Part shown: one piece after another, positions 23,718 through 34,139 of the stretch | Numbering within the stretch: the first letter of the stretch is position 1 | Layout: every line of letters begins with the position of its first letter | NCBI GenBank assembly: GCA_001574975.1 | Contig: KQ965741.1 | Location: 496,001-560,000, forward strand | Direction of reading: 5' to 3' | From: Gonapodya prolifera JEL478 | Lineage: Eukaryota > Monoblepharomycota > Monoblepharidomycetes > Monoblepharidales > Gonapodyaceae | DNA length: 64,000 nt | Program-made: the position numbers and the translations under genes | Notes under the pieces: model-generated | What the model was told of the DNA's origin: nothing | Databases searched by the model: none | The model's input: only the letters and a program-made list of their open reading frames with translations

Positions 23718-24657
23718 TCACATAAACGCCTGAGTCCACGCGAAAGACCCAACACCCGCCACAAGCAGCGCAAGGATTGCATCGACGGGTGGTGAGAATC
23801 TTTCTTTTCCCCAGGATGTGTTGTCTAGGGTGGCTGGGTAGAGTGCGTCGTAGAGGGATGAGGCGGCGGCGAACAGAGGCGCGGCGAGCGTGTCGGCGAG
23901 ACCAAAGTATCGTTCCCAGGGGTGCTGAGATGGTGGTGCATAAGCAGATGTGGCGTAGTAGTGATAAAGCAGTGTTGTGAGGGTGAGGGAAGCGGGTTCT
24001 AGCCCGACGTGCCGTGCCCAGTCAAAGGCGGGCAATGTGACAAGCGCGGCACGGTAGATTGCGTGCGCTGTGATCCATTCCGCCGAGACTGCCGTAAAGA
24101 GGAATGCCCCGGATGTGGAGGGCGGGTCGATGGCAACTGTACTCCATCCTGCGTCGTTGCACTGCCGGACAAGCCACGCCGTGAGTCCCGTACACGCGAA
24201 CCTGCACGCCCAAGCCCGTTTGGTGCCGTCGGTGGGCACGAACACCATCATGAAGACGTTGGCGAGCACGGCGAATGTGATGTAGGATGTGAAGAGGGGG
24301 AGGTACGCGGATTGGGAGGAGGGAGGGAGGAGGAGGAAAGAGAGCAGGGAGGCCAGGCCGAGTGGCAGGAGGGCGAGGATCTTGGCCTTTTGGGAGAGGG
24401 TGAGGGGGGACCTTGAGTTGGGAGGGTGGGTGAAGACAAGTTGGGGCACGGACAGCCATCCATCCATCGAACGACGAGGAAAATGGATTAAAAATCCCTC
24501 TGAGACAGTCTGGCGGACGAATTGCGGCTCACCATGTGAGGATTGCCGCGGATGCCGCGACGACGAGTATGAGAAAGGCGGGTCTGGCCGCAGTGATTCC
24601 GACGTAGGCAGCCGCGAGGGAGCAGATAAGCGCCGCGTAGTAGGAAAGAGGCGGCAT
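23718..24657 (-). CDS. Multipass membrane protein (unknown)
   Basis: Two exons. The ATG at 24657 gives MPPLSYYAALICSLAAAYVG and a second helix (AFLILVVAASAAILTW). A donor at about 24536 joins an acceptor near 24421 (SPLTLSQKAKILALLPLG). Exon 2 adds hydrophobic segments (LASLLSFLLLP; LFTSYITFAVLANVFMMVFV; AFLFTAVSAEWITAHAIY; ILALLVAGVGSFAWTQAFM), six or seven in all. The protein is about 270 residues and ends at 23718. An upstream in-frame extension exists, but only from non-ATG codons. I do not recognise a named family. Confidence 0.65.
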
Positions 24658-24985
24658 CGCTTGGTACGGTATATCTGGTGTACGTCGGAATGTGTATCCA
24701 ACCTGCGCTGCTCGGGTGAATGTCCCTGACAAAAGGTTTGGGGTGGTGGAAGGAGGCGCCGGGCGGTGAACAGCCCGTAACCCGTTCTCCTGCGCTGGAC
24801 ACTTGTTTCTTGGCGCTGCCTCCGTTACAAAACGCTTACCCGCGACTCGCTGCGTCTATATCATTCCCATCGACTACCCCCGTGCCCTGCCCGGGTGAAG
24901 CCAACCACACCCTAACGATATCAGTGTGTTTATTATAGAGGGGATCTCCTCTGTCCAAAGCTACTACAGTAGTGCGGTAAAGCTA
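24658..24985. other. Intergenic, promoter side of the membrane protein gene
   Basis: No coherent frame. GC-rich near 24735-24790, AT-richer towards the LINE fragment. Nothing specific seen. Confidence 0.3.
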
Positions 24986-25067
24986 GAGCAAATCAAAGAC
25001 TAATTCACAAATAGTATGTGTCCAACATCTCAATTCATGCCAGGTGCCCAAAGTTCATACCCTCAGT

Positions 25068-25960
25068 TCATCTAAAGAACCCATTCTCTGTCTGCTCTCT
25101 GCCTCTGCAGTCTTCCTCTATCTTGGTGATTGCCTTCACTAAGAGCTCCGAGNNNNNNNNNNNNNNNNNNNNNNNNNNNNNNNNNNNNNNNNNNNNNNNN
25201 NNNNNNNNNNNNNNNNNNNNNNNNNNNNNNNNNNNNNNNNNNNNNNNNNNNNNNNNNNNNNNNNNNNNNNNNNNNNNNNNNNNNNNNNNNNNNNNNNNNN
25301 NNNNNNNNNNNNNNNNNNNNNNNNNNNNNNNNNNNNNNNNNNNNNNNNNNNNNNNNNNNNNNNNNNNNNNNNNNNNNNNNNNNNNNNNNNNNNNNNNNNN
25401 NNNNNNNNNNNNNNNNNNNNNNNNNNNNNNNNNNNNNNNNNNNNNNNNNNNNNNNNNNNNNNNNNNNNNNNNNNNNNNNNNNNNNNNNNNNNNNNNNNNN
25501 NNNNGTTCGCAGAGGGGCAGCGGCTCTGCGCCAGATATCCACACCCAAGGTGGACTTGTCAGTATTGTTGTGAAAACGGGAAGCACCGAGAAAGTTGATT
25601 TCTCGGCACCTGTCTTTGACTAGGGGGATGACAAGGATGCGGTGGAGTGCAGCCTCGCTGGTGTGGGAAGGGGCATTGAGGATTGTTCTCAGTGCCATAC
25701 TTTGTGTCTTTTGGTAGACACGTTGAAGCTGAAAGTCAGGCTCCCTCAACTCCATGCCATATTCCAACACTGGGCGCACAAATGTCTTGTAAACATTTGC
25801 TGCAGCTGCTGGAGCCCACCCTGTAATGTTCATACCCACTGGTCTCATCATGTGCACCACCTTTTTTGCCTTTTCACATCTCTCTCTGCAAAGAGCAGTA
25901 AAGTCAATGCCATTTTTGGTGAAAGGGTAGCCAAGGTATGGTGCATTTGCTACAGTGCCA
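25068..25960 (-). mobile_element. LINE (non-LTR retrotransposon) reverse transcriptase fragment
   Basis: On the minus strand the frame reads NAPYLGYPFTKNGIDFTALC, then CEKAKKVVHMMRPVGMNITG and ANVYKTFVRPVLEYGMEL. This is the C-terminal part of a LINE-type reverse transcriptase (thumb/after-palm region, with VRPVLEYG). After the gap the same frame continues weakly (SELLVKAITKIEEDCRGREQ) and stops at about 25068. The 5' two-thirds, including the YADD core, is missing. I found no target-site duplication or poly-A tail. The 352-base gap (25153-25504) lies inside it. Confidence 0.7.
25153..25504. other. Assembly gap (352 N)
   Basis: Run of N inside the LINE fragment, most likely a scaffold join across a repeat. 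The gap length may be an estimate. Confidence 0.99.
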
Positions 25961-26006
25961 CACCCTAACCATTCCCTTCTCTTGTTCGATTGGATTACCC
26001 CACCTA

Positions 26007-28466
26007 TGCCCGCAGCCAGCGACTTTACCTATTCCCACCAATCCAAACAACACCTCGACCCATTCGCTCATACCCACACCGCGCAGCGCGGTCCTGATGC
26101 AACTTCCCTGACCATGCCAGATGAGGATGCGACTCTCGACGAGGTCGACGACGAGTACGAGAACCTTGTCGACCCATGGACGTCGCGCCAGCCGTGGACG
26201 TCATGGGCGTCAAAGGACATTCGTGCCGACGGGTACGAGGAGGTCGCGCATGCGCATATCTTGCACGAATGGAGGTCCTGACTCCCCGAGATGGCATTCA
26301 TTCCCTATACCACTCAAACGCCCGGGGGAACCTCGTATTCAACTTCGAGTGGCACAACGGCTGTGAATCCAGATCTGGCAGAAACTCTGTTGATGGCCGG
26401 GGGCAAGGAAGGCAGTTCAGGGTGGGTGTCATCAATTCAATCACAATTTCTAGGGTTAAAGTAACCTTGCGTGTAGGTTTATGAAAGGATACCAAATACC
26501 ATTACTGGAAAAGGGCGTCAAATCGAGCAACATCAAAATCCGACGAAAGACCAAAATCCAAATCACATTCAACACGTACAAACGCGTGAGTTGTGCATCA
26601 TTTTGTTAGGGCCATGTATATTTTTGTGGGGGGTCTGAATTTTCACGTGACACTGTCCTCACCTCGTCTCACCCGCACCATCACAGCTCTACGTCATAAC
26701 CCTCATCGCGAACGCCATCATGCTCATATGCGCCGCGACGAGTTCCTTTCCCTACGCAAAGCAGAACTCGGGCTCGTTCGCACTGGGGAACATCTTGCTG
26801 GCCGTCGCGTGCAGAAACGAGCTTATTCTGAGAGTCGTCTACGCGGTCACGGCGACGATTTTCGAGCGGGTACGTGGGCGAATGCTGTTTGGAAACGTTG
26901 GAGTAAGAGATGATGTTGACGATACGATACTTGCTGCTCTTTCGACGCCTGTGGAACGTAGATACGGAACTGGACTCCAGTCTGGCTCCGAGGTGGCATC
27001 GTACTGCTGCTCATGTCTCTCGGCGGCATACACTCTGCCGCCTCCATATCCGCACTCGCGTGGCTCATTGTGCGTACCCCTTTCCTCAATCACCATGGCA
27101 GTTGGCACTCAGTTGTCGATTCTCAATTCCTTTCACCACGTCATCTTTAGTATTTCTTAGTGCTCCTCTTCACATCCGCCGGGATCCACCTTGCGATCCA
27201 AATATCCGTCGTCATCGTCTCGGGCGTCATCGCGGTCGTGATCGTCACCGCACAAGCCCCGGTCCAATACCAGAAACACGAGTAAGCACTTCCACAATCC
27301 AAGGCCTTTTGCCTCTTTTCTCACAAATCTTTGTCTACCCAGAAAAAGGATCTTTGAGTACACCCACCGCTGGTTCGGCTGGCTGGGCATGGCGTGCGTG
27401 TGGTTCTATGTCGTGAGCACCGCATTTTTCCTCCGCGCGCCCGACATATCGCCCGGTCTCGCCCTGGTGCGGGATCAGAACTTTTGGTTTTGTGTCGTCG
27501 TGACGATCCTGTCAGTACTTTGGCACTTGACGGTTGTGCGTGGGAATGAGTTGAAACAAGACTGAACTGGTACCGTTTTCGCTATCCCTCGTCGTCCCAA
27601 CAGCCTCATCGTTCCATGGCTTAGCGTGCGGCACATTCCTGTCAAAATCATGCCCGTGAGTCACACGCTCAGAAAGCACGAGTGCCAGCGCAATTTACTC
27701 ACACGCACTACCCTCCCCAATGAAATCGTTCCAAAAGGGCCCCAACGGCAGAGCTGCCATCCTCAAATATGAAGGCGGGGTCAGCAACGGTGTTTTGGGC
27801 AGAGTGGCGAGGGACCATGGTCTGAGCCAGTGGCATCCCTTTGGGCTGTGAGTGCATGGTCGACGCCGCGCCGTGTCGTGGATACCACATGACGTGGCAC
27901 CACGTGTCTCTTGAACCAGATATGGCCGTGGGTGTGCAAGGAGGCTGGACCTCGGCCCTCGTGCGCGACCGCCCGACGCACCTGTACACCCGCACGGTGC
28001 GCTTCGCCGGGATCGCGCGGCTGACGCCCATGTTCCCTCGCGGCGTCGCCATCTGCACAGGGTCCGGGATCGGGGCGTCGCTGTCGGTGCCCATGCGGGA
28101 CCCCAACTACTTCCTCATCTAGATCGCGTCCGACATGGAGAACACGTTTGGACTAATGCTGTTTGACTTGATTGATAGGACGATCCCCCCGGAACGGAGG
28201 ATTATATTTGATACAAAGAAGGAGGGAAGGAGACCGGATACGGCGAAGCTCCTCAAGGACGTCTTTTATGCGTATAAAGCTGAAGGTATCTTGTGTTGCC
28301 AAGGAGCTTGCTTTACTTCCCATGACTCACGGCTCAAAACCTCTGCATCGACAAACCCCACCGTCCAGTCGTATTTATAACATCGAACCCTCGCGGCACA
28401 ATCGACTTGATGGAAATTTGCCGTGAGAATGGCATGCCCTGCTTTGGACCGATTTTCGACTCGTGA
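26007..28466 (+). pseudogene. TmpA-like membrane flavoprotein gene, probably broken
   Basis: Resembles fungal TmpA-type integral membrane oxidoreductases (FAD/NAD-binding, ferric-reductase-like). Exons give DLAETLLMAGGKEGSSG, FMKGYQIPLLEKGV, LYVITLIANAIMLICAATSS, FALGNILLAVACRNELILRV, GIVLLLMSLGGIHSAASISA, FEYTHRWFGWLGMACVWFY, LIVPWLSVRHIPVKIMP, then the FAD/NAD part (FQKGPNGRAAILKYEGG, LSQWHPFG, LYTRTVRFAGIARL, AICTGSGIGASLS, IASDMENTFG) and the last exon VFITSNPRGTIDLMEICREN ending CFGPIFDS at 28466. In the last long exon a TAG at 28120-28122 sits where relatives have Trp (FLI-stop-IASD). A TGA at 26279-26281 separates an upstream acidic segment from the ATG at 26291. The junction after HPFG (about 27845) is also not clean. 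It may be a pseudogene or carry assembly errors. Confidence 0.65.
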
Positions 28467-28684
28467 TGCATATCCACGCGTCGTGGGGCGGTAACTTTGC
28501 ATAGATAGAACATCGTGCATCGATGATTGTGATTGTAATTGAATTTCGCATGTAAGCTGTAATGTCATGTCTTCGAACGGGTTCTCTAAGAATCGGACTG
28601 AGGCCCTGCGAGCGTAAGCGGGGCCGCAGCTTGCTGGCTCGTTCATAAAGCCGATTGGATTGAGCGGTTTCACCAGCTTTCACG
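28467..28684. other. Intergenic, promoter of second F-box gene
   Basis: Short spacer between two plus-strand genes. No motif that I would name. Confidence 0.3.
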
Positions 28685-30042
28685 ATGAACACGATACCAG
28701 CCGAACTCTTACCCCGCATCTTCACGCATCTTCCCCCGCGCACGGTCTACCGCGATCTCAGCCGGACGTCGCGATCCTTCCATGCAATAACATCCGGAAC
28801 AGTTCCCGTTGGACTCTCACTGGAGATTAGAAACAAGTGGAGACTGCGCGCCGCCGAAGCGGAAATCACCGTCAAGCCCTTGAAAGCCTTCGCTGATGGC
28901 GTCGGTGTCCGCGCAGAAGTAGCCATCGAGAAAGGTAACGATGATTGCAATTTTTAGTTGCCCCCTTCTTTCAGATTTCTGACCGAATTATTTTATTTTC
29001 ATCAGGGTTTTTCGAAGGGCGCGCATTCCCCACACCTGCTGCCGCGCTCCAGTTCTTCAACGAAGCCGTCACTCCCAAACTTCCCCTCGGTTTGGCGAAA
29101 TCCGGGATCCTCTGGCATTGTTCACGTGTGCACTTGCGGTTCAGTGAATATAGCAAAATCACGGAGCTGGATCCAGACATGGAAGCCATCGGACAACTCT
29201 TCGCAGCCCTAAAACCGCCCACGATCTACGTGGCGGACGACCTATCCCCTCTTCTTGTTTTCACGCAAAAGACACCAAGCTACTTTGAGTCAGTGCAGGA
29301 TGTCAGCTTAAGCTACTGGCCCACCCGGAAGCTGGACTATGATGTCGAGCCTGACATTCGAGCCGGGGCGATCGAGCAATGGCTCAAGGACATTTTTCGC
29401 ATCTTCCCGTCCACGACATCAATCGCGACGCAAATGTGGTGCTTTACCGAACACGACGCGAAATATATCCAGGACAACATTCCTGCCAATGTGCGCGGAC
29501 AGATCCGAGAAATCCGATCCTCGAGTGGCGGTCCGTGCTTCATCAGTTCGGATAGCAGCGGAGTCTTCCGCTTTGTCCCCGTGTTTCCATCGCTCGCGTC
29601 TCTTGGGGACCTTGAAGTGTCACCTTCGATGTGGAACAACATCAGTGACGCAGTGGATACAGAAACGCTCCGTCGCGTACGCCACCTGTATCTGGATCTC
29701 TCTCCGGTTGACTTTTTCTACTACAACACCGAGAAGCAGAAATCTATTGTGGAGGGGTTTGAAAAGTACTTTCCCAATCTCGATGAGGTGACCATCCAAT
29801 ACCAGGTGGTTCTGGGCTTGGTTCCTGACAATTACGAGCTCCCTCCATACCACTCAGGCGAGGGCTTAGACACTGTTTTGGGGGTTTTCCGACGCCTGTT
29901 TGAGAACATGCCTGCACCCACCGTAAAGATTGTGGGACCCAGTGTCCAGAGAACATGCGACGTGAAGGATGCGGGAGACGTCTTGGAAAAGGTCGTGCAT
30001 GTCGCTCAGACCTGCGGCAAGGTGGTCGTACGAAGTGCTTGA
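28685..30042 (+). CDS. F-box protein
   Basis: Two exons, 28685-28934 and 29006-30042; the join GAG AAA G / GG TTT gives EKGFF. The protein starts straight at the F-box: MNTIPAELLPRIFTHLPPRT then YRDLSRTSRSFHAITS. The remaining 350 residues show alternating hydrophobic strands without a clear repeat class (LYLDLSPVDFFYYNTE, YFPNLDEVTIQYQVVLG) and end KVVVRSA. It is a likely SCF substrate receptor. Same size class and general layout as the F-box gene at 3.2-4.6 kb; both may belong to an expanded lineage family. Confidence 0.8.
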
Positions 30043-30107
30043 TTGATGTATAGGTGCTGCGAGGCGCCCCCAATTTTGTTTAGCAATTTGTCAATTTTCG
30101 CTTTTAA

Positions 30108-30319
30108 TGGTGGGTTTCAAAATTAACTGGAATGCTCCGGAATGAATCACGAACAACGTTTCTATAAGTCCTACAGAGGGGGGAGTACCCAACTCGTAAA
30201 GAGAAATGTATTTCCGGAAGGTTCCGGGTGCAAAAAAGTCGCGGGAATGCTCCGGAATGCCCACTAAAAGGTACGATGTGCCACTCCGGTGGAGCCATTC
30301 GGGCCAATTTTGAAACCCA
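30108..30319. mobile_element. MITE with TTAA target duplication (piggyBac-like)
   Basis: A 212-base element flanked by TTAA at 30104-30107 and 30320-30323. The ends are inverted repeats: TGGGTTTCAAAATT at the left (from 30111) and AATTTTGAAACCCA at the right. Similarity continues inwards (AACTGGAATGCTCC against the complement of GGAGCCATTCGGGC). The inside holds two direct copies of GGAATGCTCCGGAATG (about 30131 and 30244). There is no coding capacity. The TTAA duplication is the hallmark of piggyBac-type transposition. Confidence 0.75.
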
Positions 30320-30450
30320 TTAATACTTCTATTTTCTCCATACTATCAAAGCCGAAGTCCGTACCACATCACAGATTACGACCACACGTCACAGCTCATA
30401 GTGCAATTACGTGAGGAGAAAAAATGCGAGACAGCTAACGAGGGCACACA

Positions 30451-33340
30451 TCATTGGCACACTTTTCGAACGCAACTCTTTGATGCGCACTGCGAGCCAG
30501 CCGTACACGACGAGCCGGCAGGTCTCAGAGTGATGGTGGTCGTCCGCGTTTTGGTCGTGGTGCTGGAGCGTAAAGGTGAGAGAGGACACAATTGGGTGAG
30601 ACTTTTCAAAATCACAAGAAATCACATCACGCCTGTCGTGCTCACGTTTTGGTGAAGGTGCGTGACCTAAGTGTATCGTTTCATAAGTGAATGTGTCCCC
30701 ACAAACAAGGGCGGGACCCATCACTTACTTTGTTGTGGTCGCAGATTTCGTCGTAGTCCCCGGCTTTGTGGAAGTTTGTGTTTTTGTGGTCTGCGGAGCA
30801 GTCGTCATGGAGCTCGTTTGAGTCGCCGTGGACGATGTCTGAGTTGTCTGAGTCGGTGTGGAAGTGGTATCCGTGGTCGTACTTGCCTCAGTCGCGCTGG
30901 GATCAGAAAGGGGAGTGTTTCAAATTACCCTAGGAAGCACATAGAGTAGCGCAGATTTACCTGGTCGTGGTGGTGTATTCTGTGGTTGCCGTTGTCTCAG
31001 TCGTGATAGATTCTGTGGTTGTTTCCGTGGCACTAAAGTTGCAAAAGGGTGTCAACAGGAACGAAATTGGAACGTTTTTGTTGACGGCGACACAAATGTA
31101 CCTGGTTGTTGAACTTGACGTTGAAGTTTCCCTGCATTCGTTTGGGATTGATAAAATATTGATGTTAGCAAAGTTGGGGGCGGGGGAAATCAGGGGGTTC
31201 CTACTCACGATGTGGTTGCCGTGGTTTCGGAGGTAGTCGTCCCGCTGTATTTGAAACGCGTAAGCCTTTTCACTGCGCTTTAAAGTGAAAACAGCGCTCT
31301 ACCTGGTAGTTGTAGATTGACTTTTGAAGGCGATTGGAGAAATCAATTATACTGCGATGTCGATTATGTTCTCGGTACTCACGTGGATGTAGTCTCACTG
31401 GAGGAAGTCCCAAAGGTTTTTCATGAGGTAACGAGGGCGAATAGTACATAATGTCGAGGGAAGTGAACTCACGTGGAAGATGTCCTGGATATGACCACGT
31501 TCTTGGTTTCAGATTACGTTTGATCGTCCAAACAGCAACAATACAACTCACGTAGGAGTGGCAGATGTTGTTGGGACAAGGGTTCTATTGTCGGCGTTCC
31601 GAACAAAGGTTCAAACAAAGTCTAAGTCGGGATGTTCGTGCGCTTACTCACGTGGTACGAATCGTTGTCGTCGTTGACACTGGCTTAGGTGCATCAGTGT
31701 ACGTCCTGCAGTAGGTGCGAGGAGCACTGAGCGCAAGAGCTTTCTTTTGGGCGTCGATGTTGAGTGGTGTGGTCCTGCTGCACATCGTGGTTGTTGAGGT
31801 CGAGTACTCAATGCTTGAATGGAGAATGGTGTCAGGAAGCTTTTGAAGAAATTGATGACGAAGAACTCACTCGAACACTGCCTTCCCCGCATTAATAAAT
31901 GGCGACGATAGTGCACATTCGTCGTATTGCGCGCATTGTTCAACCACGGCGAAGTCATACCATGGGAGCAACGTCGTGGCAAGATCTTGGCAGTTTTTCA
32001 GTGCAACCTAGGAGGAAAGGCTTTTGGAAGGTGGCGATTCAAAAGTATACGATAGAAAGCGCACGAGTTTCCCCAGCGAATGGGCGGTATCGGCAAGCAG
32101 ACGGTTGTACGCAAGCTGGTTTGTAACGTTAAGGGGCCAATTCGTTTCCTTCTGCGTGTATGTATACTCGTCGACATTGTCAGGATCGAAGCCTGGATGA
32201 AGCGGAAGATTACGTCGATGTCGACTTTTGCTCAAGGAGGCGGTTCGCACAACCAACCATCGCACCCCTTTTCGACACCGAGAAGCATGCGATTCTTCAT
32301 GATCGGCCCGAGAATTTGGAGCTGGCGGATGTCCAGCCAGTACTCCCCGGCCCACTATGGTGGGCGCACGTGAAGGTAACATGGCACGCCGGTGAAGGTA
32401 AGATGCGCACGTCAGTGTGGGTGAAGAAAGAAATGCGATCAGCATATGAACGCACCCCCGCCATCGCTTTTCCAATGACACTTGAGGGAAACGCGCTGAT
32501 ATCTGGACGCCAGTTCTGGAATGCACCAAAACAGTTCCGGTGTTCACATGTTTGATTGGTCCATGACAATTTCACTTACTTCGTAGGACCCTGCAGAAAA
32601 GTACTGTCGCGTGGAGGACATGTATGAATCGATAAGTGTTTGCGGGGAAGCATGGACGTGACTGACCGGATCCCGCGCTACTCACGCAAATTACGATTTT
32701 CCCCTGCAACTTTAGTGTGCTGATTTGTGCTACTGTGGTGTCATATAAATCGACTGTGCGCAAGTGAGGAAGAGTTGGGAAGAGGGGGGAGATGGTGGAG
32801 ATGAAATGGGGACAAGGGGGGGCGGGGATGAAGTCATCTTGGCACCGAAAATTCTCCCGAAAATCCTTCTCACCCTCTGGACATCAAATGGAAATCATCA
32901 GCGAAACGCGTTAAGGTACATGTGTTAATCACGTCTCACCGTAGACCCTAGCGTTGTACGAAGCTAAGAGGTTGGACCGACACAGGAGTTGTGTGTGTTT
33001 GCGTTGATCGATCAGGTTGTCACCGAAGCTACGAAGAGACACTCACTGTCAAGAGAAATTCCATCGATTTGAATTTGAAAAGAAGTTCCCTGTTGTTGTT
33101 GGTGGGGAAGGAAGGATACAGATAAGGGCACGTCCACGACAGCAGGGAAGCATGCATGCGACGCCATCGTCTCTCAAACTCACTGGGGGAATCTGAGGAA
33201 GCTGTACGGGGGAGATAACCTTGATGAATTGCATGCTGTCAGTTCTATGTTGTCCGGGCCGCTACACATGAACAAGCAACCTGGGCGTTCGTCAACGGCA
33301 AGAGGATTCCGAGAAGCACTGCAACGATTATGAGACCCAT
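30451..33340 (-). CDS. GH114-type glycoside hydrolase with Thr/Ser-rich mini-exon tail
   Basis: Secreted enzyme resembling endo-alpha-1,4-polygalactosaminidase (GH114). The ATG at 33340 gives a signal peptide (MGLIIVAVLLGILLPLTNAQ). Small exons rebuild the catalytic domain: GTSFQIQIDGISLD, SYNARVY, VDLYDTTVAQISTLKLQGK, YFSAGSYE, NWRPDISAFPSSVIGKAMAG, WAGEYWLDIRQLQILGPIMK, GFDPDNVDEYTYT (the family motif), AYNRLLADTAHSLGKL, WYDFAVVEQCAQYDECA, FINAGKAVF, IEYSTSTTTMCSRTTPLNID. From about 31652 the tail is Thr/Ser-rich and made of nine exons (31552-31584, 31473-31484, 31383-31397, 31303-31320, 31209-31244, 31102-31131, 30961-31032, 30729-30896, 30648-30668). A last exon carries a Cys-rich end (CTAGSQCASKSCVRKVCQ) and TGA at 30451-30453. 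The tail should be O-glycosylated. The join after the signal peptide is not settled. Confidence 0.85.
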
Positions 33341-34139
33341 GCCGGAAGGAGATCGCAGTGTTTGGGATGATTGATGATTTGAATCCACAGTCTTTTCGTG
33401 CTTAGATGCCAAAGAGATTCCCCGGCTCGGAGTATTTCTGAAGTATATGTGAGATCTTCGGTGATCCTTAATATGCAGTATCAAGCAGATTCGGGAAAAT
33501 TTGCTTCTTTGGAGGCATGAGAGAGTCCAGAACTCCTCTGCACAGTCTTTGGCTCGCTATTTACAATTGCTTTGGACCGTCTGTAGGAACGATGTTCGTC
33601 TGTGTGGGGAAGTGGGAAAGAAGATCAACAACGCCATCAAAACAGATTACTACTTATGCATGAAATTTCACTAGATTCATTAGGTAACAACACGTGTATC
33701 TTCGTACGTATTCTGTGGAGAGGTGGATGCACGCAGTGGTGGTGTGTGCGGAGTTGCGAATCCGACTCCAAATTTTCCCGAGATACTTACATATACAATC
33801 CGCAGAGTTCCGGAATCGGACGGCGTGTTCAAATTCAAAAGTCGGATAGAATCAATCAAGTGTTACACCCCGCCCGGCCCGGCCGGCCGCTGAGTCTTCG
33901 CAGAACTTGATCGAGATTACAAGGCATTTCAAGGAACGAGCTACCGACCATAATCAATAAATATTGATTCGACTGGTGGGACACTAAAGGAGAAGTTTGG
34001 CGATCCATACGGACCAGGTTCGTGTCTGTGATGGGTGGAATGTTGGTCGGGAATCAACTTACCTCAACTCTTACCCGCCGATCCTCTTGGCCGCGCTGAA
34101 TTACCGACACAATACTTCAGTTGCGAACCTCGACCCGCG
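33341..34139. promoter_or_regulatory. Divergent intergenic region
   Basis: About 800 bp between the GH114 start (-) and the calcyphosin-like start (+). It holds both promoters. A GC palindrome-rich patch (CCCGGCCGGCCG type) lies near 33870-33893. No convincing gene; short frames here lack conserved features. Confidence 0.4.

Noticed and set aside
23718-24470. Several long plus-strand frames opposite the membrane protein gene
   Set aside because: GC-rich shadows; the minus strand gives regular hydrophobic helices and a proper splice join.
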